The position numbers and the translations under genes were made by a program. Source: Coenobita brevimanus (Eukaryota; Arthropoda; Malacostraca; Decapoda; Coenobitidae). From it: a stretch of DNA of 64,000 nucleotides. Every line of letters begins with the position of its first letter. Position 1 is the first letter of the stretch. The stretch is taken from assembly GCA_032717465.1 (NCBI GenBank), contig CM064732.1, positions 26,179,891-26,243,890 of the forward strand, given 5' to 3'. Positions 1 to 14,160 of this stretch are shown in pieces. Under the pieces are notes generated by a model that did no database searches, had not been told where the DNA came from, and saw only the letters and a program-made list of their open reading frames with translations.

Positions 1-549
1 TCTCTCCTTGGATCTAGAATATTCTGGTTTGTGCTTGTAGATGGAGTCGTAGTGGTATTTTAATGGACCATCCCGCTTCAGAGACAGTTTTAGTAACAGA
101 GTGAGAGTGTGCGCAGCACCAGGTCAGGGAGTCAGTGGCAATTGGTAAGAGACAGCCAGCCAGGCAGTGAAAGTCTGAGTCAGTAATGGACAGTCAGTGA
201 ACAGTCAGTGAGTCAGTCAGTGAGTCAGTTAGTGGCAGACTGACAGTGACAGAGAGAGATAGAGAGTGATAGAGCTAGTGAGTCAGACAGTGAGAGTTAG
301 TCAGTGAAGGTTAGCGTACTCGGTCAGAGATTCAGTGAATGACAGTCAGTCGGTCAGTGAATATATAGTGAGTAGGTAGTAGTGAGTGAAGACAGAGGTA
401 GCGTGAGAGAGAAAAGGCAATGTTTTGCAAATGTACTTCTGACGTGCCTGGAGTAAATAAACACCTGACTTGATGGGCGGCCTTTGATTACAATCCTGGT
501 TTCCCTACGCGCTGTTCTAGATGTATCAATGAACCTTATGGTTGTAACA
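1..549 (+). mobile_element. 3' portion of a Ty3/gypsy-type LTR
   Basis: This is read as the 3' part of a long terminal repeat whose 5' end lies outside the window. It ends in GTAACA at 549, has a poly(A) signal AATAAA at 456-461, and is followed three bases later by a good tRNA-Leu primer-binding site. Bases about 110-370 are low-complexity GTCAGT/AGTGAGT repeats, probably an expanded U3 segment. No second LTR of this family is seen, so the element is truncated on its downstream side. Confidence 0.6.
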
Positions 550-552
550 TAT

Positions 553-570
553 TGGTGTCAGAAGTGGGAT
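553..570 (+). other. Primer-binding site complementary to tRNA-Leu
   Basis: The 18 bases TGGTGTCAGAAGTGGGAT are the complement of the 3' end (including CCA) of a eukaryotic tRNA-Leu, as I recall that tRNA sequence. They lie three bases after the GTAACA terminus of the LTR, the expected place for minus-strand strong-stop priming. This is the main support for calling 1-549 an LTR. Confidence 0.7.
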
Positions 571-985
571 ACGTTTTGAGAGATAGGGACACTTGGACAG
601 GTTGCCAAAAAGGCAGAGGTACCTCTGGCAGATGTACTTTCAGTGTGCAGAGCACATTATAAAGAAGAAAATCAATCTTGCAAGACAATGAATAAATATT
701 ATGGACAACAAAAGAAATACCGGTATTACGAAGAAAAATATCAAGAATCACAGCAAGAAAAACAAATGTATGATACACTTAAAGTGTTGAAAGTACAGCA
801 AGAAGAACAAAAGAAATGCAATGAAAAAAACAAAACAAATATCAATAAACAAGCAAGGAAAAGAAATGGGCAATATACTTGCAGTGTTGAGAGCAAAGCA
901 AGGAGAACAACAGTAATATCAATAAGCACAGCTAGAAGAACGTGAAATATCAAGGAAAAAATATTTGGAAGCACAGCAAGAACAA
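571..985 (+). pseudogene. Leader and lysine/glutamine-rich gag-like remnant
   Basis: This is the internal region just downstream of the primer-binding site. An open frame from 643 to 945 encodes about 100 residues very rich in Lys, Gln, Glu and Tyr, with coiled-coil character in its first 75 residues. Gag N-termini of gypsy elements are often like this, but no capsid motif or zinc knuckle is visible. The frame closes at 945 and the sequence runs into an unrelated repeat near 990. Position is the only real argument for gag; the frame could also be a chance product of A-rich DNA. Confidence 0.3.
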
Positions 986-990
986 GAGAA

Positions 991-1720
991 ATATTAAGAC
1001 ATGGCATTCTGCCTATCAGAAGGCACCAGTTCACTATGAAACACGTGAATTTTCATGACTGTAGTTAAAACTTTCTGAGGTTTGCTTTCGAAACGAAATC
1101 TCTACGTCCGGCCAGCCACCCAGCCGCCCAACTCTACGGGTCGACACCAGTGAAAGCAACACCCTCTTCTGGCTTTGTCAGGCGGAAAGTAAAGAGATCT
1201 TTTGCAATTAAAAGTCTTACGTCGGTCGTATTTAACTTCCTCTGTTTCAAAAATAAGTCTTTCTAAGCTAAGTGATATAGTCCCAAGGAAGTCAAATAAA
1301 ATTATATAACATGTCATCTCTTGACTGAAATTAAAAATGCGCTGATATGGGAATGTGGGTGGGAGCTGATGCAGGTGGAGCCAGAAACTCATTTCATTCA
1401 TTACACTGATAGTATGGGTGCTGAATTTTGCAATATACACATTGTATGTAGGTCTATCCATATATCTATCTACACAGCTGGAGAAATACTAATATATGCG
1501 ATTCATATTTTATTCTCTGTTGTCCGAGATCAAGAGAGAATGTTGTTTGATTACGTCATAGTGATGAAGGCATCGTTTTTTTCCAAAATAAAAAAAAAAT
1601 CCAAATATACCTGCAGTACCATGTTTGTTGATAGTTATATATGCTATTAATTTTTTAATGGAAATGTGCAACATGTAAATTCCGCAATAATTCTCGTGAA
1701 AGTTCGAAGTTATGAATGAT
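991..1720 (+). repeat. Dispersed noncoding repeat, family A, copy 1
   Basis: About 730 bp that reappears in the same orientation at 3777-4516 with many substitutions and small indels (roughly 85% identity by eye). Shared landmarks include a GC-rich block near 1108-1140, 'GTGGGTGGGAGCTGATGCAG' near 1356 and a TATCTATCTACACAGCTGG stretch near 1462. No coding capacity is recognised; a non-autonomous DNA transposon is possible. Confidence 0.75.
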
Positions 1721-2158
1721 TAGATTTCTTTCACTGCTACATATCAATGCCAGGAAAACCTTGGAAGCAAGTTATGTTTAGGTGGGAAGAAGATAATGAA
1801 TAATTATAGTTGACGAAAAAAAAAAATCATGAAAAAGGGGCACCAAAGTCCATTATTGCTGAACAGATTAGGAGTACTTTACCAGGATCGAGTGGATACG
1901 GCAGGGATGGATCAGATTTTGCCCGGTTTCCCTATTGCTTGACTTAATGTTCTCATATATCACATGCAAATCTACTTTGGTTACATCACTTGAAAATAAT
2001 GTTGATTTGATCTACACTCTTTGATCTGAGACCGCGTTAATCAGTTATAACTGGCCTAATTACCACAGACTGGGAAAGATAACAATTGGTTTGATCAAAA
2101 AGAAAAGATAATCGGTGACGAAGGAAAGGAAGGAGGAGGTGTGCATACCTGGGAACCT

Positions 2159-2163
<5 letters not shown>
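1721..2163. other. Unassigned AT-rich stretch
   Basis: I see no gene, repeat boundary or motif that I can support here. Confidence 0.5.

Positions 2164-2214
<51 letters not shown>
2164..2214. repeat. (GA)n microsatellite
   Basis: An uninterrupted GA dinucleotide run of about 25 units. Confidence 0.98.
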
Positions 2215-2217
<3 letters not shown>

Positions 2218-2460
2218 CATAATCGTTCTTTTGAAATTATGGCACAGTTCGTGCCCAGTTTCATTGGGAAGTTTACTACCGCTTTACCGATTCGCCCACC
2301 ACCTCCCTCTTATGTTAATCACTGTCTTTCAGAAGGTAACAGTTACTTCATCGCCCTGTGTATACTGTACATACTCTGCACTACTATCTATTAGTTGTAT
2401 ACGTGTCACACTTCAGTATATTTTACCTTTGCTCTGTAGTCAAAAATGACACTGTAGCTA

Positions 2461-2702
2461 ATTAGTTTCCACCTACTACATAGGTGGAGACCATCGTTTT
2501 CGCTAGCATTACTATTATTCCCGCCTTAGAGTCTCGCAACGATTCCAGGAGAACCGGAGATTGCTCAAGGAATCTGAAGGGCATATAGATTATGTGTCCT
2601 GCTATGGGCCATTGCTGATAGAAAGATATTCCAAAAATTTCCGAATGGGTCAAGATCATGTAAGGAACAGTAGCAGGAGAGAAGTGACTGTACGGATGAC
2701 AG
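2461..2702 (+). repeat. Dispersed repeat, family B, copy 1, with terminal hairpin
   Basis: It opens with a perfect inverted repeat TCCACCTA-ctaca-TAGGTGGA (2468-2488). A block follows ('CGATTCCAGGAGAA', 'TCTGAAGGGC', 'CCATTGCTGA') that recurs at 2803-3092. No reading frame is recognised. A partial hairpin-bearing copy lies between them at about 2755-2790. Confidence 0.75.
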
Positions 2703-2802
2703 TAGACGAACCTTGGCGGACCAGTTCCTAATAGTTGTTTCGTTTTATTATTAGTCCCCACCTACCGTACTTCATAGATGGAGACTAGTGTTTTTGCTGG
2801 TG

Positions 2803-3092
2803 TTATTAGTCTCCACCTACTAAGTAAGTGGAAACTATTGTTTTTCCTGTTATTATTTTCATTATTATTATTATTATTATTATTATTGTTGTTGTTGTTG
2901 TTATTCCGGCCTCAGAGTCTCACGACGATTCCAGGAGAAGCGGCAACCGTGCGAAGAATCTGAAGGGCCAGTTTATGTGTCCTGGCATGGACCATTGCTG
3001 ACAGAAAGAAAAAAAAATCCAAATCTCATCAATGGGGTCAAGGTCACTGTAAGAAACAGGAGATGGAGACTAGTGACTGTCCATAAGAGAAT
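2803..3092 (+). repeat. Dispersed repeat, family B, copy 2
   Basis: Second copy of the 2461-2702 unit, again starting with a CTCCACCTACT / AAGTGGAAAC imperfect hairpin. It is expanded internally by an (ATT)n/(GTT)n array at about 2862-2902 and ends near the 'GGAGATGGAGACTAGTGACTG' equivalent of copy 1. Confidence 0.75.
2862..2902. repeat. (ATT)n/(GTT)n microsatellite
   Basis: Trinucleotide ATT repeats change into GTT repeats. The array lies inside family B copy 2 and is absent at the same place in copy 1. Confidence 0.95.
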
Positions 3093-3654
3093 TACAGAGT
3101 TCTATTTTTGAATTTAGGTTTATATTGCAGAGTGAGGATGGAATACAGTACCAGGTATTGAGAATTGAGAATTATGTAACATAAAATAAGAGAATGTGAA
3201 ACCTAGGAATAGGGAGATTTTTTTTTGTTTTGTTTTTGTTCTAGGCAACGATATGCTGATTCACGCTCCACCTGTCCAAGCACATATCACCCATCTCCCT
3301 GCACACCTAACCAAGCGCATAATGGCTCTCACCCCGGGAGGGTAGTACCATCTCATCCAAGCCGAGAAGGTCTCTATAATCTGGGAACAGCTCTGGCAAC
3401 ATAAGTTTTCACCCTCCGCCATCCTAGCTCTGGCAACATAAGTTTTCACCCTCCGCCATTATCGCTGCGCGAGGATTTTGTTGCTCAACATTCGTCCTAC
3501 GTTTTTGACTGTCTTCTATGGGAGCCAACTACACCAGCTAATGCCTGCTTAGAAGTGCCCTCTGTTACAGAGGGTGTTGAAATCACCAAGTCCAGTTTTG
3601 TGTGTGTGATTTTATTAAAACAAAAAAAATTAAGACACACAACACTACCTAACA

Positions 3655-3745
3655 AAAGGTAGCAGTTCGGTATAAGACACATAACTATGTGAATTTTTCA
3701 TGACTATAATTAATACTTTCTAAGTTTTGCTCTGGAATTGAATGC
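3655..3745 (+). repeat. Partial family A fragment
   Basis: About 90 bp matching the left end of family A (the 'ACACGTGAATTTTCATGACT' region of copy 1 near 1041), just upstream of the longer copy at 3777. It indicates local duplication or nested insertion. Confidence 0.6.
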
Positions 3746-3776
3746 TCAGTGCATTTTAACTTTTTCAATGCTTAAA

Positions 3777-4516
3777 AGAAGAAACTACCTAAGATACAGC
3801 ATTCTGTCTCTCAAAAGACACTATTTCACTATAAAACACGTGAAACTTCATGGCTCTGTAGTTAAAACTTTTTGAGGTTTGCTCTGGAAACGAAATTTCT
3901 ACACCCAGCCAGCCACCCAGCCGACCAACTCTACGGGTGGACACCAGTGATAACTATACCCTCCTCTGACTTTGGCAGGTGGAGGGTAAAAAGATCTTTT
4001 GTAATTAAAAGTCTTATGTCGGTCGTATTAAATCATCTCTGTTTGAAAAATAAGTCTCTCTAAGCTTAGTGATCTCGCCCGAGGAAGTTGAATAAAATTA
4101 TACAATATGTCATCGTTTGACTGCAGTTACAATTGCATTGATATTAAAGTGTGGGTGGGAGCTGATGCAGGTGTTGCCAGAAACTCATTTCATTTATTAC
4201 CCCGCTGCTATGGGTGCTGAATTCTGCAATATACACATTGTATATATATCTACCTATATATCTATCTACACAGCTGGAGAGATACTGATGTATGGGATTC
4301 ATATTTTATTCTGTTGTCAGAGATCAAGAGAGAATGTTGTTTGATGACGCCATAGTGATGAAGGCATCGTTTTTTTCCGAAATTAAAAACACTCAAATTT
4401 ACCTGCAATACCATGTTTGCTGATGGTTGTATGTGCTACAATATTTTAATGGAAATAAGCAGCATGTAAATTCCGTAAATGTTTCGCACTGAAGTTCAGA
4501 CTTATGAGTGATTATA
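3777..4516 (+). repeat. Dispersed noncoding repeat, family A, copy 2
   Basis: Second long copy of the repeat at 991-1720, in direct orientation and about 2.8 kb away. Homology runs from the 'GCATTCTGTCTCTCAAAAG' equivalent to the 'GTAAATTCCG' end. Both copies lack a shared open frame. Confidence 0.75.
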
Positions 4517-4792
4517 CTATTCAACCCGTGGACGTCAATTTTCATTACAATGGTACCTCTTCCGGGCAGTGTTATATACCTTGAAAAGAATCCCAAAACA
4601 TTGTAAAAATTAATAACGGCGCCACATAATCCTTTCATAAGGAATCTTTTCAAAGCTAAAATGTAATAATTTGATGATGGCAAGAAGGATATCTATAAAA
4701 CGTTTTCACACTTAAAGCAATGATGGTGAGATTAATCACTTTGTAAAATGTGCAGAAACAACGGGAGAGAAAGCTATGATTGACTACCAGCT

Positions 4793-5490
4793 ATGATGAT
4801 GATGATGATGATGATGACAGTCCGTATGATCTACATTAACAGAGATAGTTACGACAGTAAGGAAGATAAAAGAAAAAAAAGTGGTGGCGATGAGAAGCGA
4901 AACTTATTGTGGATGCAGCCTTAACAAGCCACTTACGGTAGTTGTGGTAGTTAGTCGCAAAACAGGGGGCAGGGAGGCGGAGAAACGGGGAGGAAAGACC
5001 TAGGCGTGAAAGGGAGAAAGGAAGCTGCAGGGAGAAGAAAAGAAGGCTGGGAAGAAATGAGAGGAGAGGCATAGAAAGAGAGTGAAAGCAGGGAGATATG
5101 GTAGGAAGAAGAGAGGCAAGAGGGTAGGGAGAGGAGAGGAGAAGGGGAAGGAGAGGGGAAGGAGAGATGAGGGAGCAAAAAAGCAGGAAGGAGAGGGAGG
5201 GAAAAGGAAAGGGATTAGATAATCAGGGACCTAGGAAAGAGGGAAAGAAGAGGAAGTTAGGAGGGTACAAAGGAGAAAAGAAAGACGAGGAAGGCAAGGA
5301 GGACGAAAAAAAAGGAAGGAGGGACGCAAAGCTCGAAAGAAGAGGAGAGAGATGGCAGGAAGGAAGGAGAAAGTAGCGAGGGATGGGTTCAAGGGGAAAT
5401 GGGGAGGGAGAAAAGAAGGAAGGCTGGAGGGCTTCAACAGAGGAAACGGGGAGGGAGAGACAGAAGTGATAAAAGAGGAGGAAGATGGGT
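4793..5490. repeat. (GAT)n run and ~0.5 kb purine-rich tract
   Basis: A (GAT)n run at 4793-4816 is followed, from about 4955 to 5490, by a strand-asymmetric stretch of almost only A and G on the plus strand (GGGA, GGAAGGA, AGAGGAG words). Frames inside it translate to Lys/Glu/Gly/Arg runs (plus) or Ser/Pro/Leu/Phe runs (minus) and are compositional artefacts. Such tracts can form triplex or mirror-repeat structures. Confidence 0.8.
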
Positions 5491-7879
<2,389 letters not shown>

Positions 7880-8589
7880 TCAGCCATTATAAGTCCACTA
7901 CTGAACAAAGGCCTCCCCCAACCTTTTCCAAGAATTCCTTGACTGAGCCAATCTTTGCCACGTTTTCCATGCAAATTTCTGCATCTCATCTCTCCGCCTC
8001 CTGTCTGGCCTTTTTCTGCTGTGCTTACAATCTCTTGGTGCCCAGTCAGTCAGCCTCTTGTTCCATCGGTTATCCATTATTCTTGCCACATGGCTTACTC
8101 ACCTCCATTTCTGTTATTTTATAACTTCTGTAATATCTTTGACATTAGTCTCCTCTCTCACCCAAGGTGATCTTTTCCTGTCTCTTAAAGATATTCCCTA
8201 CACCGACCTTTCCATTGCTCTGTGAGAACGGATTATTTAATTTTTCATCGATTTTGTCAGTTTCCAGGTCTCAACCATTCGTCAAAACAGGAACTATACA
8301 TTCGTTATATACTTTTCCTTTCACACAAACTTGCAAGCTACTTTTCATAATGTCTATATGTTTACTGAAAGCTTTCCATGCAATTGTAATGCGTCTTTTT
8401 ATTTAGCCATCGTGATCTTTTGTTAATTTTATTATTTTGCCCCAAGTAATTGTACTCCTCTGCTTCTTAAAAAATTTTTTTTTGCTTATTTTTAAGACGC
8501 TCTTTGGTGGTTGTGGATTAAACATTAGTTTTACTCTGGTTCATCTTTAGCCCTACTTTGAGACTTTCTCTGTTCAGGTCATTTAACAG

Positions 8590-9570
8590 TTCTTGCAATG
8601 TCTCTGCTGTTTCTGAGATTAATACAATGTCATTTGCAAATCTTTAATGGTTCAGCTTTTCTCCATCTGTTCACTCCTTTGTTTTCCCAGCCTAGCTTTC
8701 TGATAATACTTTCTAGGAATGCTGTAAATAATTTTTGTGAAATTATATCTCCCTGACGCACGTCCTTCTCAATCTTAATTTTTTCCGAGTCCTTATGTGA
8801 TTTAACTGTAGCAGTTCTCTCTTTATATATGTTTTCGAGCAGTTTTAGAATGTTCTTATTCACTCCTTCTCGCAATTAATTTACAATTGCTATATGCTCC
8901 ACATAGCCGAGAGCCTTTTCATAATCAACAAAACCTAAGGACAGTGGTTTATTATATTCTGTAGTTTTCTCAGTTAGGTGATTCATTGTGTGTAGCTGAC
9001 CAGTAGTCGAATACGCTTCGAAATCTTGCTCACGAGGCTGGGTTTCCCCCAGATTTGTTGTTATTCTGTTCGAAAGGACTTCAGTGAAGAGTTTGTAAAA
9101 GATTGACAGTAACCTAATGGGTCGATAATTTTGAGTCACCGTTTTTGTAGAGGAATATAACTACTGCATTACACAATTTTGGGGAATCTTCTTCTTGTTT
9201 ATACACTGTACGTTGAGTAAATAAGTAAGCAAGCCTGTTTTGTACTTCTGTTCCTGCATCCAACGGTAAAAATGCTGCTATTCCATCTTCTCCCGGAGCC
9301 TTCCTCTTTTCATATTGTTAAGAGAACTATTTACTTCGTCTGGTGTTACCTCAGGTATTTCACTTGTGTCAACTGGAAAGTTATATATTGGTACTGCTGT
9401 CTTTGATGCATACAGTTCTTTGTCAGATTCTTCAACTCTCATCACCGTCTTATCTCAGCATTTAATAACTTCACCGTTTTTGTCTTTCAGTGATATAATT
9501 TTTTTTCCTAGTGACATTTTACTTTGGTCCTGTCTCAGACATTTTCCTTTTTTGATATTTTCTTTGATCT
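8590..9570 (-). pseudogene. Reverse transcriptase of LINE 1
   Basis: Encodes the fingers and palm of a non-LTR reverse transcriptase. Recognisable motifs are 'KAPGEDGIAAF' in the linker (near 9300), 'NYRPIRLLSIFYKLF' (near 9120), 'QPREQDFEAYSTTGQ', 'FVDYEKALGYVEH' and 'VRQGDIISQKLFTAFLE' (near 8760). The catalytic block reads FANDIVLISE (near 8640), so the first aspartate of the usual FADD is asparagine, which should be inactivating. The two longest open segments are 9139-8876 and 8875-8630, in different frames. Upstream pieces need further frame changes. Confidence 0.8.
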
Positions 9571-9899
9571 GAGCCATGTTCTTCATTTTTATTTTTTTCT
9601 CTTTGTCTCTTGTTCATAAGCTTATTCAGTTAGCCCTTTGTTTTTACTTTCATTTTTTTTTTTTTTTCATAAGCTCGAGTGTCTTTTCTAAATACTTCTT
9701 AGCTTTGGTTGTATTAGGTTTTCCTACTGCTTCTGCTGATTCTCTTAGCACTTTAGAATGTCATTCAGCTCATCAATGTCACATTCAGGATTACTTACAG
9801 CCTGAAATCTGTTCCTTATATCCAACTGAAAGGCTGCCTTGTTTTCGCATACTTTTACTGGGCATATCTTTTATCTTTAATAATAATCTTTCTTTCACT

Positions 9900-10340
9900 T
9901 CTGAAATTGGATTTGTTCGTGTAACCCACCATTCTGTGGTCACCTCCTATATATACTTTGTTGATAACTGTGACGTTAGTGATCATGTTGTTTTTATCTG
10001 CTATAATGAAGTCGATTTCAGTCCTTGTTTCTCCATTTGGGCTTCTCCAGGTCTACTTTCTCCCTGTTCTTTTGTGAAAAAATTTGTTCATTATTCTCGT
10101 GTTATACACTGCAGCAAAATTTATCAACATTTCTCCTCTTTCATTCCTTTCTTCCACTCCAAATTTTCCCATACATACTTCTCCATTTTTTTATTTCTCA
10201 GCTTTTGCACTGGATTGTCCAATGAGTATAGTATACAAGTATCTGGTCTTCGAATTTCTTCTTCCATAATATGGGCGATGTCATCATAAAAAGTTTCTAT
10301 TTCTTTATCTGAGCTTTGAGAAGTTGGTGCATATACTTGT
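9900..10340 (-). pseudogene. Endonuclease fragment of LINE 1
   Basis: Minus-strand translations in several frames give 'VIQVYAPTSQSSDKEIETFYDDI' (near 10330-10265), typical of APE-type LINE endonucleases, which nick the target site for target-primed reverse transcription. Further on come pieces resembling the 'RGEM...INFAAVYNT' and 'SPNGETRTEIDFI' blocks and a final 'GGDHRMV' block near 9920. The GDFNA block is not intact and multiple stops are present, so this is a relic. Confidence 0.6.
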
Positions 10341-10466
10341 ATTACTTGTAAGAGTATATATTTTGCATATTTTATTTACGATCAATGCTGCTCTTCCAGA
10401 TACACTACCTAATTTAACAATGTCTTCAAGACTTGGTTAATTAGAAATCCTACACCACCAACCCTT

Positions 10467-10735
10467 TCTATCTATCTGTCTATTGCCAGACGCCTCAATC
10501 CCGTTCGGGGTGGCCACAAACAAATCGCCTCCACGTCGACCTGTTCCCCGCCATTTCACTGCCCTGCTCCCAACTCACACTCCTCTCTCATATACCTCTC
10601 CACCCCATCCCTCCATCTCATCCTTGGCCTCCCCCTCCCTCTCCCCCCCCCTCCACCTCACACATACACTCTCTTCGTCAGTCTTTCACTCTCCATCCTC
10701 TCCACTTTCATTTTGCCTTTTTCGGTAGTAAAATA
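10467..10735 (-). mobile_element. 3'-terminal LINE fragment nested in LINE 1
   Basis: The minus strand encodes a C-terminal LINE block of the type 'ERLTKRVYV...GRGRGRPRMRWRDGVERYM' and ends in a (GATA)-like tail (CTATCTATCTGTCTATTG on the plus strand at about 10468). The fragment closely parallels 62950-63180. It lies inside LINE 1 endonuclease sequence, so it inserted later. Confidence 0.55.
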
Positions 10736-10990
10736 GGTGGCTGCTGTCTTCGAGCTGAATTACTTATTCTTTTTTTATGTGGGTCTCACTCAAACCTACA
10801 ATACCCCAATTAATGTTATCCAGTCCCGTCATTAAGTTATCAAGTTTGTAATCTTCTGCGAAGCTTCTTACGTTGTATGCGTATCTTCATGGATTTCAGT
10901 TTGTTTAATATCCCAGCCTCTACCTTGCCAACAGTGTGCCTACTCACTTTCGGTGGCACACTGCCCGTAAGCAAGGAAGGCAGTGCGGTT

Positions 10991-11368
<378 letters not shown>

Positions 11369-11419
11369 AGGTGTTTCCCTTTCCTCTTCGCTATACAGTA
11401 ACGCCACTGACGTAGACTA

Positions 11420-12060
11420 AAAATTATCCCAACAGACAGAAATGGTAGTAGTAATATTCCTTCCATTTTACACATGCAAAAAGGTAGATTAAATGCAAGG
11501 AGCTACTGTTGAATTTATCCCAACACTAGGACTCGTTGGCGATGGTTTCTTTTTGCTTGCCATACACACAATAAATAGGGTGAATGCAAGTTTTGTTCCT
11601 TGAAAGTATCACTCCAGTAGGATGGGTTATCTTCGTTTTCCTTTTGCTTCCCATACACACTAAATAGGTTAAATGAAATGAGTTTTTGTTGAATTTTTCT
11701 CAATAGTAAGAAGCAATGGAGATAATTCCTTCACCGTTTTTGTACAAATACTTTGTTGGTTCGGTGCATTCCAAAACCTGTAAATATACAGTTTTTTTTT
11801 TTTTCTCTATCTTTGTATACACACGGATTAAATTAATAATCCCCACCAGTATAAAAGGTTGGTGATACTCTCCTTTCTGCGTTTTCATGCACAGGAGGTA
11901 AGTTGAATACGAAGTTTGTAGAGTGTATCCCAACAAGGGTTAACAGTAACGAAAATCTTTTTTCTGTTTTTCCATATATGGTTGAGAATTTGAATGCATA
12001 TCAACAGGAAGAAGCAGTAGTTGTCTCATTGTTCTCTCTTCTCATATTTACCAAATAAGG
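11420..12060. repeat. Degenerate ~90-110 bp tandem repeats
   Basis: The motif 'cATACACAC..aaATAGGtTAAATGcAA' recurs with variation near 11465, 11566, 11650, 11815, 11888 and 11970. Copies are followed by 'TTGTTGAATTTaTCcCAACA'-like sequence. Five or six diverged units suggest an old satellite or an array decayed from one. Confidence 0.55.
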
Positions 12061-12186
12061 CGATCGTATGAGCATTCCTACTGTGGGAAACCTGTCCGTT
12101 AGTCTACCGATTTTTTGTTTCCGATGATCCTCCATAATTCTCTCATCTCACTCCTATCGTTTAGTTCTTTTCCTCAACAATTAAAC

Positions 12187-12400
12187 CTTTCATGATCGGG
12201 ATAACTTTAGTGTTCTATTTCAGCTAACGCCAAGAGATTTTATTCAGCACAGAGTGAATAAAGGAACCGAAAAGTGTTAAAGCTGCCACCAATAATCCTT
12301 TCATTGGTGAGACAACTACAGTATTGTTTTCCAGCTAAGGCCAAACCATTTCATTCAGCTGAGGATGAGTAAAAGAGCCTGAGCTTGTTATTTATCTCTG
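12187..12400. repeat. Two-copy ~110 bp tandem duplication
   Basis: 'CCTTTCAT...TTCAGCTAA.GCCAA...CATTCAGC' occurs at about 12187 and again at about 12297, with substitutions. No coding content is recognised. Confidence 0.6.
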
Positions 12401-12996
12401 CATTGTGAGCGTTCGCCTAGATGAATGAAATTATTTGGCATTAGATGAACTGGATGAATGATATTGACTCGCCACCACACGTTAATGGTCTCTCTTTGTT
12501 AAATAATATCACCTGGCATTATCAGTAACATAACAGGAAGTATGTTCAACACTTTGCTATCTTTATGTGAGAAGAATGGTCAAGACAACGACAAAGACGA
12601 TGATGATTCCTTCTAGCCATCAATCCGATGACACCCTTCATTTTACTCTTGTTCCACCAGACAGAATTGTTTAACTATGTGATACTTTTCGAAGCGGAGG
12701 AGTTTACTATATATTGCATAAATATGTTAAATACAAAAGGCCTTTCTCAAATTGAAGAAATTTATCTGGAAGTAGAAAAATAATCCTGACTAATGTGATT
12801 AACAGTTACTATTTTTTTGTTGAAGGGGGAAGGGGGATAGGCCAGAGTTTTCTGAAGGAAAATACATATCATCACCCAAACTGGAGCAAAACAAGTTCAT
12901 TGGTAATACTCGTGCACTTCCTGGCCATTATATCATTTTTTTTTTTTCATTTCAGGTGAGCTACACCCTAATAATGTTTAAAAATTCGTTACAATA

Positions 12997-12998
<2 letters not shown>
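12401..12998. other. Unassigned stretch
   Basis: I see nothing here beyond poly(T) runs near 12935. Confidence 0.5.
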
Positions 12999-13044
<46 letters not shown>

Positions 13045-13450
13045 TGCGTAACGGAAATGAACGGTATGGAAACAAAAATAGTGCAGAGGAGGTAGAAAAA
13101 GAGGAAGGGACGAGATAGAAACAACGAATTATGGTAGAGGAGGGAACCATTATGAAGATAGCCATGGCAAGAGTGGGGCAGAAGTGGGAAAATTAAGGAA
13201 GTTGTGGGCAAGGAGGGAGGAGAGATGAGTTCCACAGGAAGGGCAATAGAGAAGAGTTGATGGACAATGAGGAGGGGCATGGTGGAGCGAGAGGTAAAAG
13301 GAAGCAAGAGGAAGGAGTAGGTAGGAGGACAAGTAGGCAGAAAACAAGAAGTACGTGAAGGGAGGAGGAGAAGGAGGGACAAAGCAGGAAGTGTATGAAG
13401 GAAGGTGAAAGAGGAGGGAGAGAGCAGTAAGTGCAAAAGAGCACATATGA
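12999..13450. repeat. (AC)n microsatellite and purine-rich tract
   Basis: (AC)n at 12999-13041 is followed by 380 bp of plus-strand purine-rich sequence (GGAGGAGAAGGAGGG words). Minus-strand Leu/Ser/Pro-rich frames of up to 163 codons are products of this composition. Confidence 0.85.
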
Positions 13451-13744
13451 AAGCAAAACCAACATACATATTGTTCTTTTCAAGACTGTTTTTATACGGT
13501 AGGTTATAACTAAGGTATCTATATCATCAGTCAAAGACAATGAAGGCAATGGAAGCAGGCTTCGCCACACACAGTTCCTTCCAGTCGAAGTTGGCAGGAA
13601 AAAACAGTGAAAGAAGGTTACATGCAACATGAAAAATCCTGTCATGTAAATCATATAGAAAATGATGAATGTAAATCACCTTCTACAATATCTAAACCTG
13701 CAGGAACAAGAAAAGACACTCTTCACAGATCTGAGACTACACTA

Positions 13745-14160
13745 TGCATCGACTGATGCAACAGGTGACACGTCAACTAAAACTTCAGGTCGAGCAACTT
13801 TGTATTTCAGAAGAGAGACGCTTAAATGACTCCGTATAGCCGACAGTGAAAATCACCTAATAGTCAGCTGATACGTCAGCTGATGCATTAGCTGACATGA
13901 GTCGACTAAAATTTTCAACACGAACAACTTTGTATTTCATAATAAAATCACTCAGTGCTCTCCAAGAGCAAATATTTGAAGTCGCGGTGAAAGAGAAAAA
14001 AAATAAATAAAATCGCCTAATAGTCAGCTGGTAAGTCAGCTGATGCGATAGCTGACAACTTAAACCAACTCAAAATTTCAAGCTGAGCAACTTTGTATTT
14101 CACAGAAAATCGCCCAGAGCTCTCCGAGGACAGATATTCGAACTTTTCTTGGAGGAGAGG
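13745..14160 (+). repeat. ~160 bp tandem repeat, about 2.5 copies
   Basis: The block with 'CCTAATAGTCAGCTG' and the inverted pair GTCAGCT...AGCTGAC occurs at about 13855 and 14015 (period about 160). 'GCAACTTTGTATTTCA' occurs at about 13795, 13925 and 14085. Each unit carries several CAGCTG palindromes (E-box-like). Confidence 0.7.

Noticed and set aside
117..370. CRISPR-like array of GTCAGTGAGTCAGT
   Set aside because: Short unit without regular spacers, in a eukaryotic LTR; low-complexity repeat.
9576..10289. 237-codon plus-strand Phe/Ser-rich frame
   Set aside because: Opposite strand to LINE 1 endonuclease sequence. T-rich composition gives a pseudo-membrane protein appearance.
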